Source: Bacillota bacterium
GTDB lineage: Bacteria > Bacillota > JADQBR01
Direction of reading: 5' to 3'
Assembly: GCA_016278515.1 (NCBI GenBank)
Contig: JADQBR010000149.1
Location: 1-35,135, forward strand
Length of the DNA: 35,135 bases
The notes beneath the pieces were generated by a model, which worked only from the letters and a program-made list of their open reading frames with translations, made no database searches and had not been told where the DNA came from. A program made the translations under genes and the position numbers. The stretch's first letter is position 1, and each line of letters begins with the position of its first letter. Positions 17,693 to 26,455 of the stretch are shown here, piece after piece.

Positions 17693-19378
17693 TCACTCCT
17701 CCCCATATGGGAATTCAACCATTTCATCCAAACCTCTCGCATTGGGAACCATGGGAAGAACCAATTCTTCCTCACTGATCTTAACCTCAATGATGGTCAG
17801 CTTGCCATTATTCAATGCCTCTTTCAGTACCGGTTCCACCTGCTCAGGTGTTTCTATTTTTAGGCCTACCGCATTATAGCATTCAGCGAATTTTGCAAAA
17901 TCCGGGTTACCGGTAAAGTTGACAGCCGTATAGCGTTTATCACAATAAAAATGCTGGAGTTGACGTACTAACGCCAAGCAGTTGTTGTTAAACAGCATTA
18001 TTTTAATCGGTAAGTCTTGTTCCACCGCCGTGCCCATTTCCTGCATAGCCATTTGGAAACTGCCATCTCCCGTCACGGCCACTACTAATGCATCACGATC
18101 AGCCATCTGAGCACCAATAGCTGCGGGGAAACCATAGCCCATTGTTCCCAGACCGCCGGAAGTCAAAAAGCCCCGGGGCCGTTCGAAGGCATAGTACTGC
18201 GCTGCCCACATTTGATGCTGGCCTACGTCGGAGGTAACTAAGGCATTATGATTAGTAAGCTCGCCCAACTTCTCCATAACATATTGAGGGCGCAGTTTTC
18301 CCCCTTGGCCGTATTGCAAAGGATGTTCTGCCTTCCACCGTCTGATTTGTTCCAGCCACTCAGAGTGTTCCTGGGGCTCAAGTTTACTTATTAAATCAAT
18401 CAATACTAGCCGCAGGTCACCTACTATAGGTACATCTACCCCCACATTCTTGCCAATCTCCGCAGGGTCGATGTCAATGTGAATTATCTTGGCCTGAGGG
18501 GCAAACTTTTCTATTGCACCGGTTACCCGGTCATCAAAGCGAACTCCCAGGCCTATTAACAGATCTGCTTGAGTAACTGCATAGTTAGCAAAAGGAGTCC
18601 CGTGCAGGCCCAGCATTCTCAATGATAATTTATGGTTTTCGGGAAAACTACCTAAACCCATTAATGTGGTAGTTACAGGAATCTGTGCCTTCTCTGCAAA
18701 TTCCAGTAACTGTTCCGTTGCCCTTGAATTGATGACCCCGCCACCCACATAAATTACAGGCTTTTGGGATTGATTAATCATTTTCAGCGCCCGTTCAATC
18801 TGCTGGGGATGGCCTTTATAGTTGGGCTTATAACCCCTCAGTTCAACCTTATCTGAGGGCTCGGCAATGCAAATATCTGATGCGACATCCTTTGGGATAT
18901 CAACCAAAACCGGACCCGGCCTGCCGGAACGGGCAATGTGAAATGCCTCTTTCATGATTCTGGGGATATCTTTTGTTTCTTTAACCAAATAGTTATGCTT
19001 GGTAATCGGTATGGTAATACCCGTAATATCAACTTCCTGAAAAGCATCAGTACCCACCATACTGGTGGCCACCTGGCCAGTAATAATTACTACAGGTACG
19101 GAATCCATGTAAGCTGTCGCAATACCCGTTACCAAATTGGTAGCACCAGGCCCAGAAGTAGCCATACATACACCCACTTGCCCGGAAGTACGAGCGTAGC
19201 CGTTTGCCATGTGAACGGAGCCCTGTTCGTGTCTTACTAACACATGTTCTATCTCTGAATCCAACAGTGCATCATAAATAGGTAATACCGCACCACCTGG
19301 ATAACCAAATACCTGTTTCACGCCTTCTGCTTCTAATATTTTAACTAAAGCTTGCGCTCCTGTTATTGTTGATGCCAA
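17693..19378 (-). CDS. ilvB: Acetolactate synthase large subunit, second copy
   Basis: Thiamine-diphosphate enzyme making 2-acetolactate or 2-aceto-2-hydroxybutyrate. The catalytic glutamate is in [16 protein letters not shown], the FAD/ThDP loops include [12 protein letters not shown], and the cofactor motif is [12 protein letters not shown] followed by NNN. Translation probably starts with TTG at 19378, because GAGGAGGTG lies 7 bases before it and the first residues [14 protein letters not shown] align with other subunits. It is 561 residues long. It is one of two large subunits flanking a single regulatory subunit; the two differ along their whole length, so this is an old duplication rather than a recent one. 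Confidence 0.96.
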   Translation of the reverse strand: MASTITGAQALVKILEAEGVKQVFGYPGGAVLPIYDALLDSEIEHVLVRHEQGSVHMANGYARTSGQVGVCMATSGPGATNLVTGIATAYMDSVPVVIITGQVATSMVGTDAFQEVDITGITIPITKHNYLVKETKDIPRIMKEAFHIARSGRPGPVLVDIPKDVASDICIAEPSDKVELRGYKPNYKGHPQQIERALKMINQSQKPVIYVGGGVINSRATEQLLEFAEKAQIPVTTTLMGLGSFPENHKLSLRMLGLHGTPFANYAVTQADLLIGLGVRFDDRVTGAIEKFAPQAKIIHIDIDPAEIGKNVGVDVPIVGDLRLVLIDLISKLEPQEHSEWLEQIRRWKAEHPLQYGQGGKLRPQYVMEKLGELTNHNALVTSDVGQHQMWAAQYYAFERPRGFLTSGGLGTMGYGFPAAIGAQMADRDALVVAVTGDGSFQMAMQEMGTAVEQDLPIKIMLFNNNCLALVRQLQHFYCDKRYTAVNFTGNPDFAKFAECYNAVGLKIETPEQVEPVLKEALNNGKLTIIEVKISEEELVLPMVPNARGLDEMVEFPYGEE

Positions 19379-19407
19379 TCAATTCACCTCCTCAACGAAA
19401 TTACTAA

Positions 19408-19905
19408 CTATTCATTGTGCCGATTTTTTGCCCCGCGTACCAATGCAACTTTGCCTGTCCTAACCAATTCTTTGATACCGAAAGGCTTTAAAGATGTTTC
19501 TATGGCACTAACCTTGCCGCCGTCTCCGGTAGCTTCGATAATTACCGTATTTCTTCCCATATCTACGATGCGGGCCCTAAAAATATCCACAATCTGAATT
19601 ATTTCCGCACGATTTGAGGAATCACAACAAACTTTAATCATTATCAATTCTCTATCTACAAACTCATCTTGTGTAATGTCGTTTAGCTTAATTACGTCAA
19701 CCAATTTGTTTAGCTGCTTGGTAACCTGTTCTATAATTCTCTCGTCTTCTCCATCTACAACTATAGTCATGCGGGAAACTTCCGGGTCTTCCGTCTCTCC
19801 TACCGCCAGGCTGTTTATATTAAAACCCCTGCGGGCAAAGAGCCCGGCGATGCGTGTTAGTACACCAGGCCTGTTTTCAACTAATACCGATAATGTATGC
19901 TTCAT
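19408..19905 (-). CDS. ilvN: Acetolactate synthase small (regulatory) subunit
   Basis: An N-terminal ACT domain ([26 protein letters not shown], residues about 4-30) binds valine and confers feedback inhibition; a C-terminal domain follows, with the conserved GKVALVRG near the end. At 165 residues it has the usual short-form length. The ATG overlaps the ilvB stop upstream by one base (TAATG), with GGGAGGT as ribosome site inside that gene. It sits between two large-subunit genes and could serve either. Confidence 0.97.
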   Translation of the reverse strand: MKHTLSVLVENRPGVLTRIAGLFARRGFNINSLAVGETEDPEVSRMTIVVDGEDERIIEQVTKQLNKLVDVIKLNDITQDEFVDRELIMIKVCCDSSNRAEIIQIVDIFRARIVDMGRNTVIIEATGDGGKVSAIETSLKPFGIKELVRTGKVALVRGAKNRHNE

Positions 19906-21590
19906 TAATCGCTACCTCCCAGCATCTTATTTAGCGAACCTCCGGGTGGTACCATGGGAAAGACATTCTCTTCCTCTTCCACCACAAAATCCAATACAAA
20001 AGGTTTCGGCGATTTAATCGCCTGCTCGATGGCCGATCTTACATCTTCAGGTCTTTCCACCCGCAGACCTTCCGCCCCATAAGCCTGGGCAAGCTTCACA
20101 AAGTCCGGATTACCCTCCAATCTTGTATGGGAGTACCGTTTATCTAAGAATAAATCCTGCCACTGTCGTACCATGCCCAGAAAGTTATTATTTAAGATTG
20201 CAATGTTTACGGGTAGTTGATAATGCACCGCCGTAGCCAATTCTTGGGAATTCATTTGAATACTCCCGTCACCAGCAATGTCAAAGACTATTGATTCGGG
20301 GTAAGCCATCTGTACACCAAGTGCGGCCGGAAAACCATAACCCATGGTGCCTAGACCGCCGGATGACATGAATTGCCTCGGGTATTTACATTTATAATAC
20401 TGGGCCGCCCACATTTGATGCTGGCCGGTTTCAGTCGTGACAAATGCCTCTCCGTTTGTTGCCTTATATATTTCTTCAATTACAAACTGTGGTTTAATCA
20501 CGTCCGTCGTGGTGCAGTATTTTAATGGGTACTCCCGCCGCCACTGATAGACAGTATCCAGCCAAGGCTTGTGTTGTTTCGCGGTTACTTGTTTGAGTAA
20601 GCTAGTCAGTATTTTTCGCACGTCACCCACCAGCGGAATATCAATTTGTACGTTTTTGCCCACCTCGGCCGGATCGATATCAATATGAACAACCTTAGCG
20701 TTTGGTGCAAAGGCATCAATTCTACCCGTAACCCGGTCGTCAAAACGCACTCCCAAGCCAATTAGCAAATCACATTCGGATAATGAGTAGTTAGCGTAAC
20801 TAGTGCCGTGCATTCCAGGCATACCGAGGGCCAATGGATGGTCATCGGGAAAGGCACCTTTTCCCATCATGGTAGTTGTTACCGGTGCATTAATCCTTTC
20901 TGCAAACTCCAATAATTCCGCATGGGCTCTCGATGCTTTGATCCCCCCGCCGGCATATATCAGCGGCTTTTCAGCCTTCTTTATTGCCTCAACAACCTGG
21001 GTAAGTTTAGCGGTAACACCATTATAGATATATTTATAGCCCGGCAAATCAAACTCCGGCGGATAGACGAACTCTGTTGACGAAACAGCTACATCTTTCG
21101 GTATATCTACCAAAACCGGACCCGGCCTGCCTGTAGAAGCAATATGAAAGGCCTCATGTATTACCCTTGCCAAATCCCGAACATCCTTTACCAGATAACT
21201 GTACTTGGTAATAGGCTGGGTAATACCTGTGATATCTGCTTCCTGGAAAGAATCCTTTCCGATCATATTGCAGGCAACCTGTCCTGTTATGGCTACCATC
21301 GGAACGGAGTCCATATATGCTGTGGCAATGCCGGTAACTAAATTTGTAGCACCCGGACCGGAAGTAGCCAATACTACACCTGGCTTATCAGTAGCTCTCG
21401 CATATCCATCTGCAGCGTGGGCCGCCCCCTGTTCGTGCCGGGTCAATACATGTTTAATTTGTTTCTCGTTATAAAGAGCATCATAAATATGCAGTACTTG
21501 ACCACCGGGGTAGCCAAAAATAACCTCTACCCCTTCTTCTTTCAACGCTCTTATTAATATTTCAGCACCTGTCAATGTTTTCGCTTTCAT
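19905..21590 (-). CDS. ilvB: Acetolactate synthase large subunit, first copy
   Basis: Same enzyme class as the copy at 17693: catalytic glutamate in [32 protein letters not shown], and the ThDP motif [12 protein letters not shown] followed by NNN. The start is uncertain. An ATG at 21620 overlaps the ilvD stop (ATGA) but has no good ribosome site and adds ten unconserved residues; the ATG at 21590 begins [15 protein letters not shown] as in homologues, with GGGG 5 bases upstream. This copy is directly coupled to ilvN and is therefore the likelier partner of the regulatory subunit. Confidence 0.96.
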   Translation of the reverse strand: MKAKTLTGAEILIRALKEEGVEVIFGYPGGQVLHIYDALYNEKQIKHVLTRHEQGAAHAADGYARATDKPGVVLATSGPGATNLVTGIATAYMDSVPMVAITGQVACNMIGKDSFQEADITGITQPITKYSYLVKDVRDLARVIHEAFHIASTGRPGPVLVDIPKDVAVSSTEFVYPPEFDLPGYKYIYNGVTAKLTQVVEAIKKAEKPLIYAGGGIKASRAHAELLEFAERINAPVTTTMMGKGAFPDDHPLALGMPGMHGTSYANYSLSECDLLIGLGVRFDDRVTGRIDAFAPNAKVVHIDIDPAEVGKNVQIDIPLVGDVRKILTSLLKQVTAKQHKPWLDTVYQWRREYPLKYCTTTDVIKPQFVIEEIYKATNGEAFVTTETGQHQMWAAQYYKCKYPRQFMSSGGLGTMGYGFPAALGVQMAYPESIVFDIAGDGSIQMNSQELATAVHYQLPVNIAILNNNFLGMVRQWQDLFLDKRYSHTRLEGNPDFVKLAQAYGAEGLRVERPEDVRSAIEQAIKSPKPFVLDFVVEEEENVFPMVPPGGSLNKMLGGSD

Positions 21591-21616
21591 TGAATCCCCA
21601 ACTTTCCTCACCTCCG

Positions 21617-23278
21617 TCATTTTTTTAAAACTGCTCCTGTATATGCAGAAGTCACTTGTTTTGCGTAACGTGCCATATATCCCTTTGTAATCTTAGGCTC
21701 CGGCGCTTTCCATTCTGCACGTCTCTTTTCTAGTTCAGCGTCATCTACCAACAATTCCAATTTATTATTTGGAATATCTATGGAAATAGTATCCCCTTCT
21801 TTAACCAAAGCAATGATACCGCCCTCAGCGGCCTCAGGTGAAATGTGTCCGATGGAAGCCCCTCTGCTGGCTCCGGAAAAACGTCCATCCGTAATTAAAG
21901 CAACTTTTTCATCAAGGCCCATGCCTGCAACGGCGGCGGTTGGGGAAAGCATTTCCCGCATTCCCGGACTGCCTTTAGGCCCCTCGTAACGAATAACAAT
22001 TACGTCACCAGGCTGGATTTTTTTACCTAAGATTGCTTCAATAGCATCTTCCTCAACCTCGAATACTCGAGCAGGCCCTTGATGAACCAACATTTTCTCA
22101 CTTACAGCGGCCTTTTTGACTACAGCGCCTTTAGCGGCAAGGTTACCCCAAAGAATAGCTAGACCACCTTTAGCGTTGTATGCAGTTTCTTTCGATCTAA
22201 TTACATCGCTATCTTTAACAGCGGCCTTCTCTAGATTCTCCTCAACGGTTTTGCAAGTAATAGTTTTACAGTCTGCATGAATTAATCCTAAATCATTTAA
22301 CTGCTTCATTACCGCGGAAATTCCACCGGCCTGATCCAGATCCTCCAGATGGTGTTCCCCGGCCGGGCTTAATTTACATAAGTGCGGTGTTTTTTCACTG
22401 ATTGCATTTATCTTTTCTAAATCAATCTTAATACCCGCCTCGTGGGCAATAGCTGGCAAATGTAATACTGTATTGGTGGAGCAGCCCATAGCCATATCCA
22501 CTATTAATGCGTTCTCAAAAGTGCTCTCAGTCAATATGTCCAATGGCTTTAGATCCTGCTTGAGCACCTCCATCACTTTCATGCCCGCCTGCTTGGCAAG
22601 GCGTTTACGACCAGCGTGAACACTGGGAATAGTGCCGTTACCAGGCAAACCTAATCCTAATGCCTCGGTTAAACAGTTCATGGAATTAGCAGTAAACATG
22701 CCTGCACAAGACCCACAACCAGGGCAGCAATTATCTTCTATTTCTTCCAAACGCTCATCATCAATTTTTCCCGATTCATAAGCACCAACTGCTTCAAATG
22801 CAGTGTTAATATCCATGATCTGATTGTTCAGTTTACCAGCCAGCATTGGCCCGCCGCTGACAAAAACGGAAGGCACATTAAGCCTAGCAGCAGCCATTAA
22901 CATTCCCGGCACTACCTTATCGCAGTTAGGTATAAGTACCAGTGCATCAAAAGCATGGGCTTCGGTCATAATCTCAATAGAATCTGCAATTAGTTCCCGG
23001 CTTGCCAGTGAATACTTCATTCCTTTATGACCCATAGCTAATCCGTCACAAACCGCAATCGCAGGGAATTCCAATGGTGTACCACCAGCCATACGCACCC
23101 CGGCTTTAACGGCTTCAGCAATTTCTCTTAAATGAATATGTCCCGGTACCACTTCATTGAAAGAGTTTACTATTCCTATTAACGGTCTTTCTATCTCTTC
23201 CTTTGTAAGGCCGTTGGCCTTCAATAATGACCTGTGTGGTGCCCTGCCAATACCTTTTTTCATGCGATCACTATTCAA
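21617..23278 (-). CDS. ilvD: Dihydroxy-acid dehydratase
   Basis: Fe-S enzyme that dehydrates 2,3-dihydroxy acids to the keto acids before valine and isoleucine. Iron-sulfur and metal residues are in AVCDGL, PNCDK (C119) and [18 protein letters not shown]-type sequence (C191). The C-terminal [19 protein letters not shown] is characteristic. The start is TTG at 23278, with AAAGGAG 9 bases upstream; an ATG five codons later is too far from that site. It has 553 residues. It is the second gene of the operon, 82 bp after ilvE. Confidence 0.97.
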   Translation of the reverse strand: MNSDRMKKGIGRAPHRSLLKANGLTKEEIERPLIGIVNSFNEVVPGHIHLREIAEAVKAGVRMAGGTPLEFPAIAVCDGLAMGHKGMKYSLASRELIADSIEIMTEAHAFDALVLIPNCDKVVPGMLMAAARLNVPSVFVSGGPMLAGKLNNQIMDINTAFEAVGAYESGKIDDERLEEIEDNCCPGCGSCAGMFTANSMNCLTEALGLGLPGNGTIPSVHAGRKRLAKQAGMKVMEVLKQDLKPLDILTESTFENALIVDMAMGCSTNTVLHLPAIAHEAGIKIDLEKINAISEKTPHLCKLSPAGEHHLEDLDQAGGISAVMKQLNDLGLIHADCKTITCKTVEENLEKAAVKDSDVIRSKETAYNAKGGLAILWGNLAAKGAVVKKAAVSEKMLVHQGPARVFEVEEDAIEAILGKKIQPGDVIVIRYEGPKGSPGMREMLSPTAAVAGMGLDEKVALITDGRFSGASRGASIGHISPEAAEGGIIALVKEGDTISIDIPNNKLELLVDDAELEKRRAEWKAPEPKITKGYMARYAKQVTSAYTGAVLKK

Positions 23279-23360
23279 AGTTAACCACTCCTTTAAGCTG
23301 TTTTTATTATTATTGATGTCTTTGATCTTTTATTTGAAGTTAACCGAAACGCACTTGGCT

Positions 23361-24239
23361 TTACTTATTGATCTTTGGTCCGTCAACTTTAGTCAATTCT
23401 CTATAGTCAGCAGTAAGTTCTTTGGTCATTGACCCAGGTTCGCCATTTGCTATGGTTCTGCCATCCACCTTCACAACTGGAACCACTTCTGATGCAGTAC
23501 CAGTTAAGAAAACCTCATCCGCAATAAAAATATCGTGTCTGGTAAACACTTTTTCCAGCACCGGAATACCGCGCTTTTCTGCCAATTCCATAACCGTATT
23601 ACGTGTAATTCCTTCTAAAATACCCACATGAATTGGTGGAGTAATCAGCATGCCTTCTTTTACGATAAAGATGTTGTCTGCCGTAGCCTCTGCTACATAA
23701 CCTTCATTATTTAACATAATGGCTTCCGGTGAATTGGACAGATGAGCTTCCATTTTCGCAAAAATGTTATTTAAATAATTAAGAGATTTAATTCTTGGAT
23801 TTAATGCTTCTGCTACGTTTCTTCTAGTAGGAACCGTAACAACTGCCATGCCTTTTTCATAAAGCTCTTCTGAGTAAAGGCGGATTCCTGCGGCAATACA
23901 GAATACAGTAGTTCTAGGACATTTTTTCGGATCCAACCCTAGATCGCCTTTCCCGCGAGTAACAACAAGACGAATATAGCCGTCCTGCAAATCATTTCTA
24001 CGTAATGTTTCCAATACAACTTCCGTCATTTCCTCAGGGGATAAGTCTATCTTTAATTGCAAGGTTTGGGCTGATTCATATAGCCTTTTAATGTGCTCCT
24101 TCAATTTAAATACCCTACCGTGGTAAGCACGTATGCCTTCAAAAATTCCATCGCCATATAGTAACCCGTGATCAAAAACTGAAACCTTAGCCTCTTCTTC
24201 CATTACGAATTGACCGTCAAAGTAAATAGTTAATCCCAT
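23361..24239 (-). CDS. ilvE: Branched-chain amino acid aminotransferase
   Basis: PLP fold-type IV transaminase that finishes valine, leucine and isoleucine synthesis. The N-terminal block FDHGLLYGDGIFEGIRAY is characteristic, the PLP lysine is K151 in NPRIKSLNYLNN, and EATADNIF and LTGTASEVVPV complete the cofactor site. D-amino acid transaminases share the fold, but the GIFEGIRAY and TGTASEV forms and the operon context favour IlvE. It has 292 residues. The ribosome site is AGGGGGA. It is the first gene after a long regulatory leader. Confidence 0.95.
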   Translation of the reverse strand: MGLTIYFDGQFVMEEEAKVSVFDHGLLYGDGIFEGIRAYHGRVFKLKEHIKRLYESAQTLQLKIDLSPEEMTEVVLETLRRNDLQDGYIRLVVTRGKGDLGLDPKKCPRTTVFCIAAGIRLYSEELYEKGMAVVTVPTRRNVAEALNPRIKSLNYLNNIFAKMEAHLSNSPEAIMLNNEGYVAEATADNIFIVKEGMLITPPIHVGILEGITRNTVMELAEKRGIPVLEKVFTRHDIFIADEVFLTGTASEVVPVVKVDGRTIANGEPGSMTKELTADYRELTKVDGPKINK

Positions 24240-24265
24240 TTTTAAAACTTTCCCCCTTTTGTAAT

Positions 24266-24290
24266 CCGGGACTTAATCCATAACTCCCGG
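24266..24290 (-). promoter_or_regulatory. Hairpin just upstream of the ilvE ribosome site
   Basis: CCGGGA and TCCCGG pair around a 13-base loop, ending 9 bases before the ilvE Shine-Dalgarno sequence. It lacks a T run, so it is not a terminator; it could protect or position the mRNA end. Confidence 0.35.
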
Positions 24291-24333
24291 TAAAATGTAA
24301 AAATCATTGAATGAAAAGAGATATTTAGATATT

Positions 24334-24400
24334 AAAAAGAGACTCCTAGATAAATTCCTCTGATACTCCCCGTGATACAGAGTGGAACCTATCCGCTGAG
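24334..24400 (-). terminator. Terminator following the ykkC-class riboswitch
   Basis: On the minus strand GACTC pairs with GAGTC and, inside this, GGATAGGTTCC pairs fully (with G-U pairs) with GGAATTTATCT; an inner ACTC/GAGT hairpin caps it. The stem is followed by TCTTTTTAAT. It starts directly after the aptamer, as expected for an expression platform acting on transcription. Confidence 0.75.
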
Positions 24401-24510
24401 TCTTTTATCCCCACGGTGTAACACCCGAACTAAGGATGTCTGTACCGCTCGGTCCAGTCCACCGCCAAATAAAACGGCGCGGAACCCTAGGTACACTTCC
24501 CTCTTTTTGA
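24401..24510 (-). promoter_or_regulatory. ykkC-class riboswitch, probably subtype 2a (ppGpp)
   Basis: Minus-strand sequence contains the two conserved ykkC blocks in order: GTACCTAGGGTTCCG (about 24497-24483), then GGACTGGACCGAGCGGTAC about 20 bases later, followed by an ACAGACAT segment and a GGTGTTACACC hairpin. ykkC RNAs sense guanidine, ppGpp or PRPP depending on subtype. Variants that bind ppGpp are known upstream of branched-chain amino acid genes in Clostridia, so ppGpp is the likely ligand here. A terminator lies immediately downstream and would be prevented when the ligand is bound. Subtype assignment rests on context, not on diagnostic nucleotides. Confidence 0.82.
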
Positions 24511-24546
24511 AAATTTTCTGCACTAGTATAACTAAATTAAGACATT

Positions 24547-24583
24547 AAAAAAGCCCTCCACTCCCATATAATGGGGCGAGAGG
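24547..24583 (-). terminator. T-box terminator
   Basis: After the T-box motif, the minus strand has a GC-rich hairpin (CCTCTCGCCCCAT ... ATGGGAGTGGAGGG) followed by CTTTTTTAATG. This is the standard attenuator position, competing with the antiterminator that includes the T-box sequence. Confidence 0.85.
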
Positions 24584-24842
24584 ACCCGCGGTACCACCCA
24601 AATTCGCTGCAAAAATGATTTGCAGCCTCTTAGTGCCTAAAAACACTGGACGCTATAACGGGCGTGCGCCTGTCCGGCAACCACCTATTCATGTAATAAT
24701 CAACCTCTTATTGCACTTTGGGTGGTGCAGCTTGGAAGGGATATTGCACAATTAGTTTATCGTCGGGTTTCCACCATTCCCCAACTCTCTATAGACAGGG
24801 ACCTACCGGCAACTTGTCTTCCGCATCGCGTTTCCTTCTGTT
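24584..24842 (-). promoter_or_regulatory. T-box leader (tRNA-sensing), probably isoleucine or another branched-chain tRNA
   Basis: The T-box sequence TGGGTGGTACCGCGG is exact at 24600-24586 on the minus strand. Upstream, stem I begins near 24840; its base pairs GGAAG with CTTCC and UUGC with GCAA, leaving the specifier loop as UAUCC next to 24743-24739. An AGAGAG segment and a GGTG-containing apical loop are also present. The codon could be AUC (Ile, 24742-24740), which fits the operon; the register is uncertain and UAU is a formal alternative. Uncharged tRNA would favour antitermination and expression of the ilv-leu genes. It comes first in the leader, before the ykkC riboswitch. Confidence 0.93.
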
Positions 24843-24855
24843 TATTTTAAACCTT

Positions 24856-24884
24856 AGTATACCCAAGGTTTCACAAGGTGTCAA
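24856..24884 (-). promoter_or_regulatory. Sigma-A promoter of the ilv-leu operon
   Basis: TTGACA (24884-24879), a 17-base spacer and TATACT (24861-24856) on the minus strand: a near-perfect vegetative promoter. Transcription would begin a few bases before T-box stem I and run through both riboregulators. Confidence 0.9.
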
Positions 24885-24980
24885 GAATTTTTAGACAAAA
24901 ATAAAAAATACTTTTTACCAAAAATTAGGTTTCATTATTTTTAAGCGTCCTTTATCTTTTCTTAAAACAAAAATACTTAA

Positions 24981-25011
24981 GTACATATTGATGATTTACT
25001 CTGGAATACTA
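24981..25011 (+). promoter_or_regulatory. Possible sporulation-type promoter for the small-gene operon
   Basis: GTACATA at 24981 and AATACTA at 25005 are separated by 17 bases. They loosely resemble -35/-10 elements of the sigma-E/F/G/K group, and the spacing to the ribosome site at 25028 is short and sensible. There is no good sigma-A alternative. Matches are partial, so this is a hint only. Confidence 0.3.
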
Positions 25012-25044
25012 AACAATAAGTAAACCTAAAAGGAGGTTTTTAGA

Positions 25045-25191
25045 TTGTCTTTAAATGGATACGAATACGCATCACTCTCGCATAATGATGTGGATGAAGT
25101 TCAAAACTTAGAAGAAGCTCTAAATTCAAGTTTAGAAGAAACAAACCCTAATGAGGAAGTTGTGCTAATCGCGTTCAAAAAGAACAAATAG
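25045..25191 (+). CDS. Small acidic hypothetical protein (48 residues)
   Basis: A short frame starting with TTG at 25045, 8 bases after a near-perfect AAAGGAGG, and ending TAG at 25191. The product starts MSLNGYEYASLSHNDVDEV and is acidic in the middle (several Glu/Asp), ending in a basic KKNK. It has no signal peptide or membrane segment. No family is recognised. The next gene starts within 15 bases and also begins TTG-Ser-Leu-Asn, so the two are probably cotranscribed and perhaps related at the N-terminus. The strong ribosome site and the operon position are the main reasons to accept it. Confidence 0.7.
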   Translation: MSLNGYEYASLSHNDVDEVQNLEEALNSSLEETNPNEEVVLIAFKKNK

Positions 25192-25203
25192 GTGGTGAGG
25201 ATT

Positions 25204-25539
25204 TTGTCCCTAAATAACATTATCAGAAAAAACCTATACCTGATGGAAGAACTAGCAACCATGCCTTTTTCCATAACTCAGGAACTCTGGAGCAGCTCCG
25301 CGGATGGTGACGATGACAACACAACCCTTGGCAGTACAATCAACCGATCTTTAAATATCATGCAGAGCTTAGTCAGTACACCATTTGAAATTGCATTGGA
25401 TTTTTTTGAACCGGATCAAAAGCAAAAACAAAACGCAACCGGGGGAACTGACCAAAGTGAACAAAACATGGCTACTAGCTCACAATACAGTGCGGCGCAA
25501 AATCAACAGCATCATTTTCCACCAAATGCAGAACACTAA
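25204..25539 (+). CDS. Hypothetical protein with an internal duplication
   Basis: No recognised family. With start TTG at 25204 it has 111 residues; GTG codons at 25192 and 25195 are alternatives. TTG is preferred because GGTGGTGAGG precedes it closely and the product then begins MSLNN, like its neighbour. Two ~23-residue segments (7-29 and 46-68) share the pattern I-x-x-x-L-x-x-M-x-x-L-x-x-x-P-F-x-I, spaced 39 residues apart and separated by an Asp-rich linker. Both look amphipathic. The C-terminal third is Gln/Asn/Ser-rich and probably disordered. The layout resembles small surface-binding or spore proteins, but no function can be assigned. Confidence 0.7.
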   Translation: MSLNNIIRKNLYLMEELATMPFSITQELWSSSADGDDDNTTLGSTINRSLNIMQSLVSTPFEIALDFFEPDQKQKQNATGGTDQSEQNMATSSQYSAAQNQQHHFPPNAEH

Positions 25540-25552
25540 AGGGGTGTTTTAG

Positions 25553-25795
25553 ATGACCTACTTCAACAAACAATTTAGTCCGAAACAAAAGCAAGGCAAA
25601 AAACTGCAAAGGCGCTCAGCCGGTGATGAAGCCGAAACCCTACCGCCTTATGACCCTTTGGGCACCAATGCCGAGTTTGCCACCGAAATAGCTGATGGGA
25701 AAAAGCCCAATACTCAATTCACCATTGAACCCCCGCCGTACGTAGGAAGAGGCGGCATGAAAGTAGACAAAGGTGGTCCTCCAAACAACTCCTAA
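25553..25795 (+). CDS. Small proline- and glycine-rich hypothetical protein (80 residues)
   Basis: Starts with ATG 13 bp after the preceding gene, with AGGGGTG as ribosome site. The N-terminus is basic and Gln/Lys-rich, the middle acidic with LPPYDPLG, and the C-terminus contains EPPPYVGRGGM. No membrane segment, cysteine or signal peptide is present; it is probably extended or disordered. No family is recognised. It forms the third gene of a compact run with the two upstream, and a long palindrome follows its stop directly. Confidence 0.7.
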   Translation: MTYFNKQFSPKQKQGKKLQRRSAGDEAETLPPYDPLGTNAEFATEIADGKKPNTQFTIEPPPYVGRGGMKVDKGGPPNNS

Positions 25796-25796
25796 G

Positions 25797-25860
25797 TTGA
25801 ATTTGGAGACGGTTCTCGATTTGAATTTAATTCAAATTTGAGAACCGTCCCCGAATTCAA
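25797..25860. repeat. Long palindromic element with GACGGTTCTC / GAGAACCGTCCCC arms
   Basis: A 64-bp near-perfect palindrome: outer arms of 21 bases differ at only two positions, and the inner ATTTGAATT/AATTCAAAT continues the stem. It shares its core with the repeat at 3872-3948. It lies between the end of the small-gene operon and the DUF3786 gene, and it contains the last nine codons and the stop of DUF3786. As a folded RNA it could also stop transcription from either side; a T run occurs at 25863-25868 on the plus strand. Confidence 0.85.
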
Positions 25861-26455
25861 GTAGTTTTTTAGATAGTTGAATACCTAGGAGGTAGAGGGT
25901 GTCTGTAGTTAAATAGGTTGGGGCGGAGGCGTCGTAAACTATGTTTGCTGTGGCGGGGAATTCGTCGTCACCTTGCCAGATGGCAACTCCCAATGGAATT
26001 TTGGGTAGAGCCCTTATTATGAAACCGGCGTCTCCGATGCCCAATGGTTTAGCGCCCAAGTCTTTAGCCGCCTTGATAAAAGTTTTCAAATCATTATCAA
26101 ATCTCTTTGCCAACGGATTAATTGCTTCTTTTTTAAAAGGTCCGTAATGATGAGGACCACCGGGAAGCTGCATAAATGATAGCCAGTTTCCCCGCAACGG
26201 CAGCCCACTGGCTTTAGCTAAATAATAGAGAAGGATTTGTTTATCTGCACCATTAACCTCTTTTGTTGGTGACACTTGACCGGAAGGGTAAGCCACATAG
26301 TAGGAACGATTGAAATACTTAATAGTAAACAGCTGCTTGTCCGCATCGAAGACGGACCCACTGCAATCCGCCATCAATAAGGGTTCTCCTGCCGCTACCA
26401 GTTCAGCCGCGCGTTGGCAACCACTTTGATAATTACCAGAGACTTCTTGAGTCAT
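25832..26455 (-). CDS. DUF3786 domain protein
   Basis: Matches the remembered layout of DUF3786: a YYVAYPSGQV-like strand, then ILLYYLAKASGLPL, GNWLSFMQLPGG, an ALPKIPLGVAIWQGDDEFPA block and a final APTYLTTDTLYLLG. The role of the family is unknown; it is found mainly in anaerobes. The ATG at 26455 is preferred to a GTG at 26470: GGGAGG lies 7 bases before it, and it overlaps the upstream GH18 stop by one base (TAATG), giving 207 residues. The last nine residues (LEFGDGSQI) are encoded by the palindromic repeat, so the native C-terminus may have been replaced by that insertion. Confidence 0.82.
   Translation of the reverse strand: MTQEVSGNYQSGCQRAAELVAAGEPLLMADCSGSVFDADKQLFTIKYFNRSYYVAYPSGQVSPTKEVNGADKQILLYYLAKASGLPLRGNWLSFMQLPGGPHHYGPFKKEAINPLAKRFDNDLKTFIKAAKDLGAKPLGIGDAGFIIRALPKIPLGVAIWQGDDEFPATANIVYDASAPTYLTTDTLYLLGIQLSKKLLEFGDGSQI

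Noticed and set aside
17689-17790. N-terminal extension of leuA
   Set aside because: It is translated from the end of ilvB in another frame, and the start at 17688 has GGAGGAG.
24240-24842. Possible leader-peptide attenuator for the ilv-leu operon
   Set aside because: No short ORF rich in Ile/Leu/Val codons was found; T-box and ykkC elements account for the leader.
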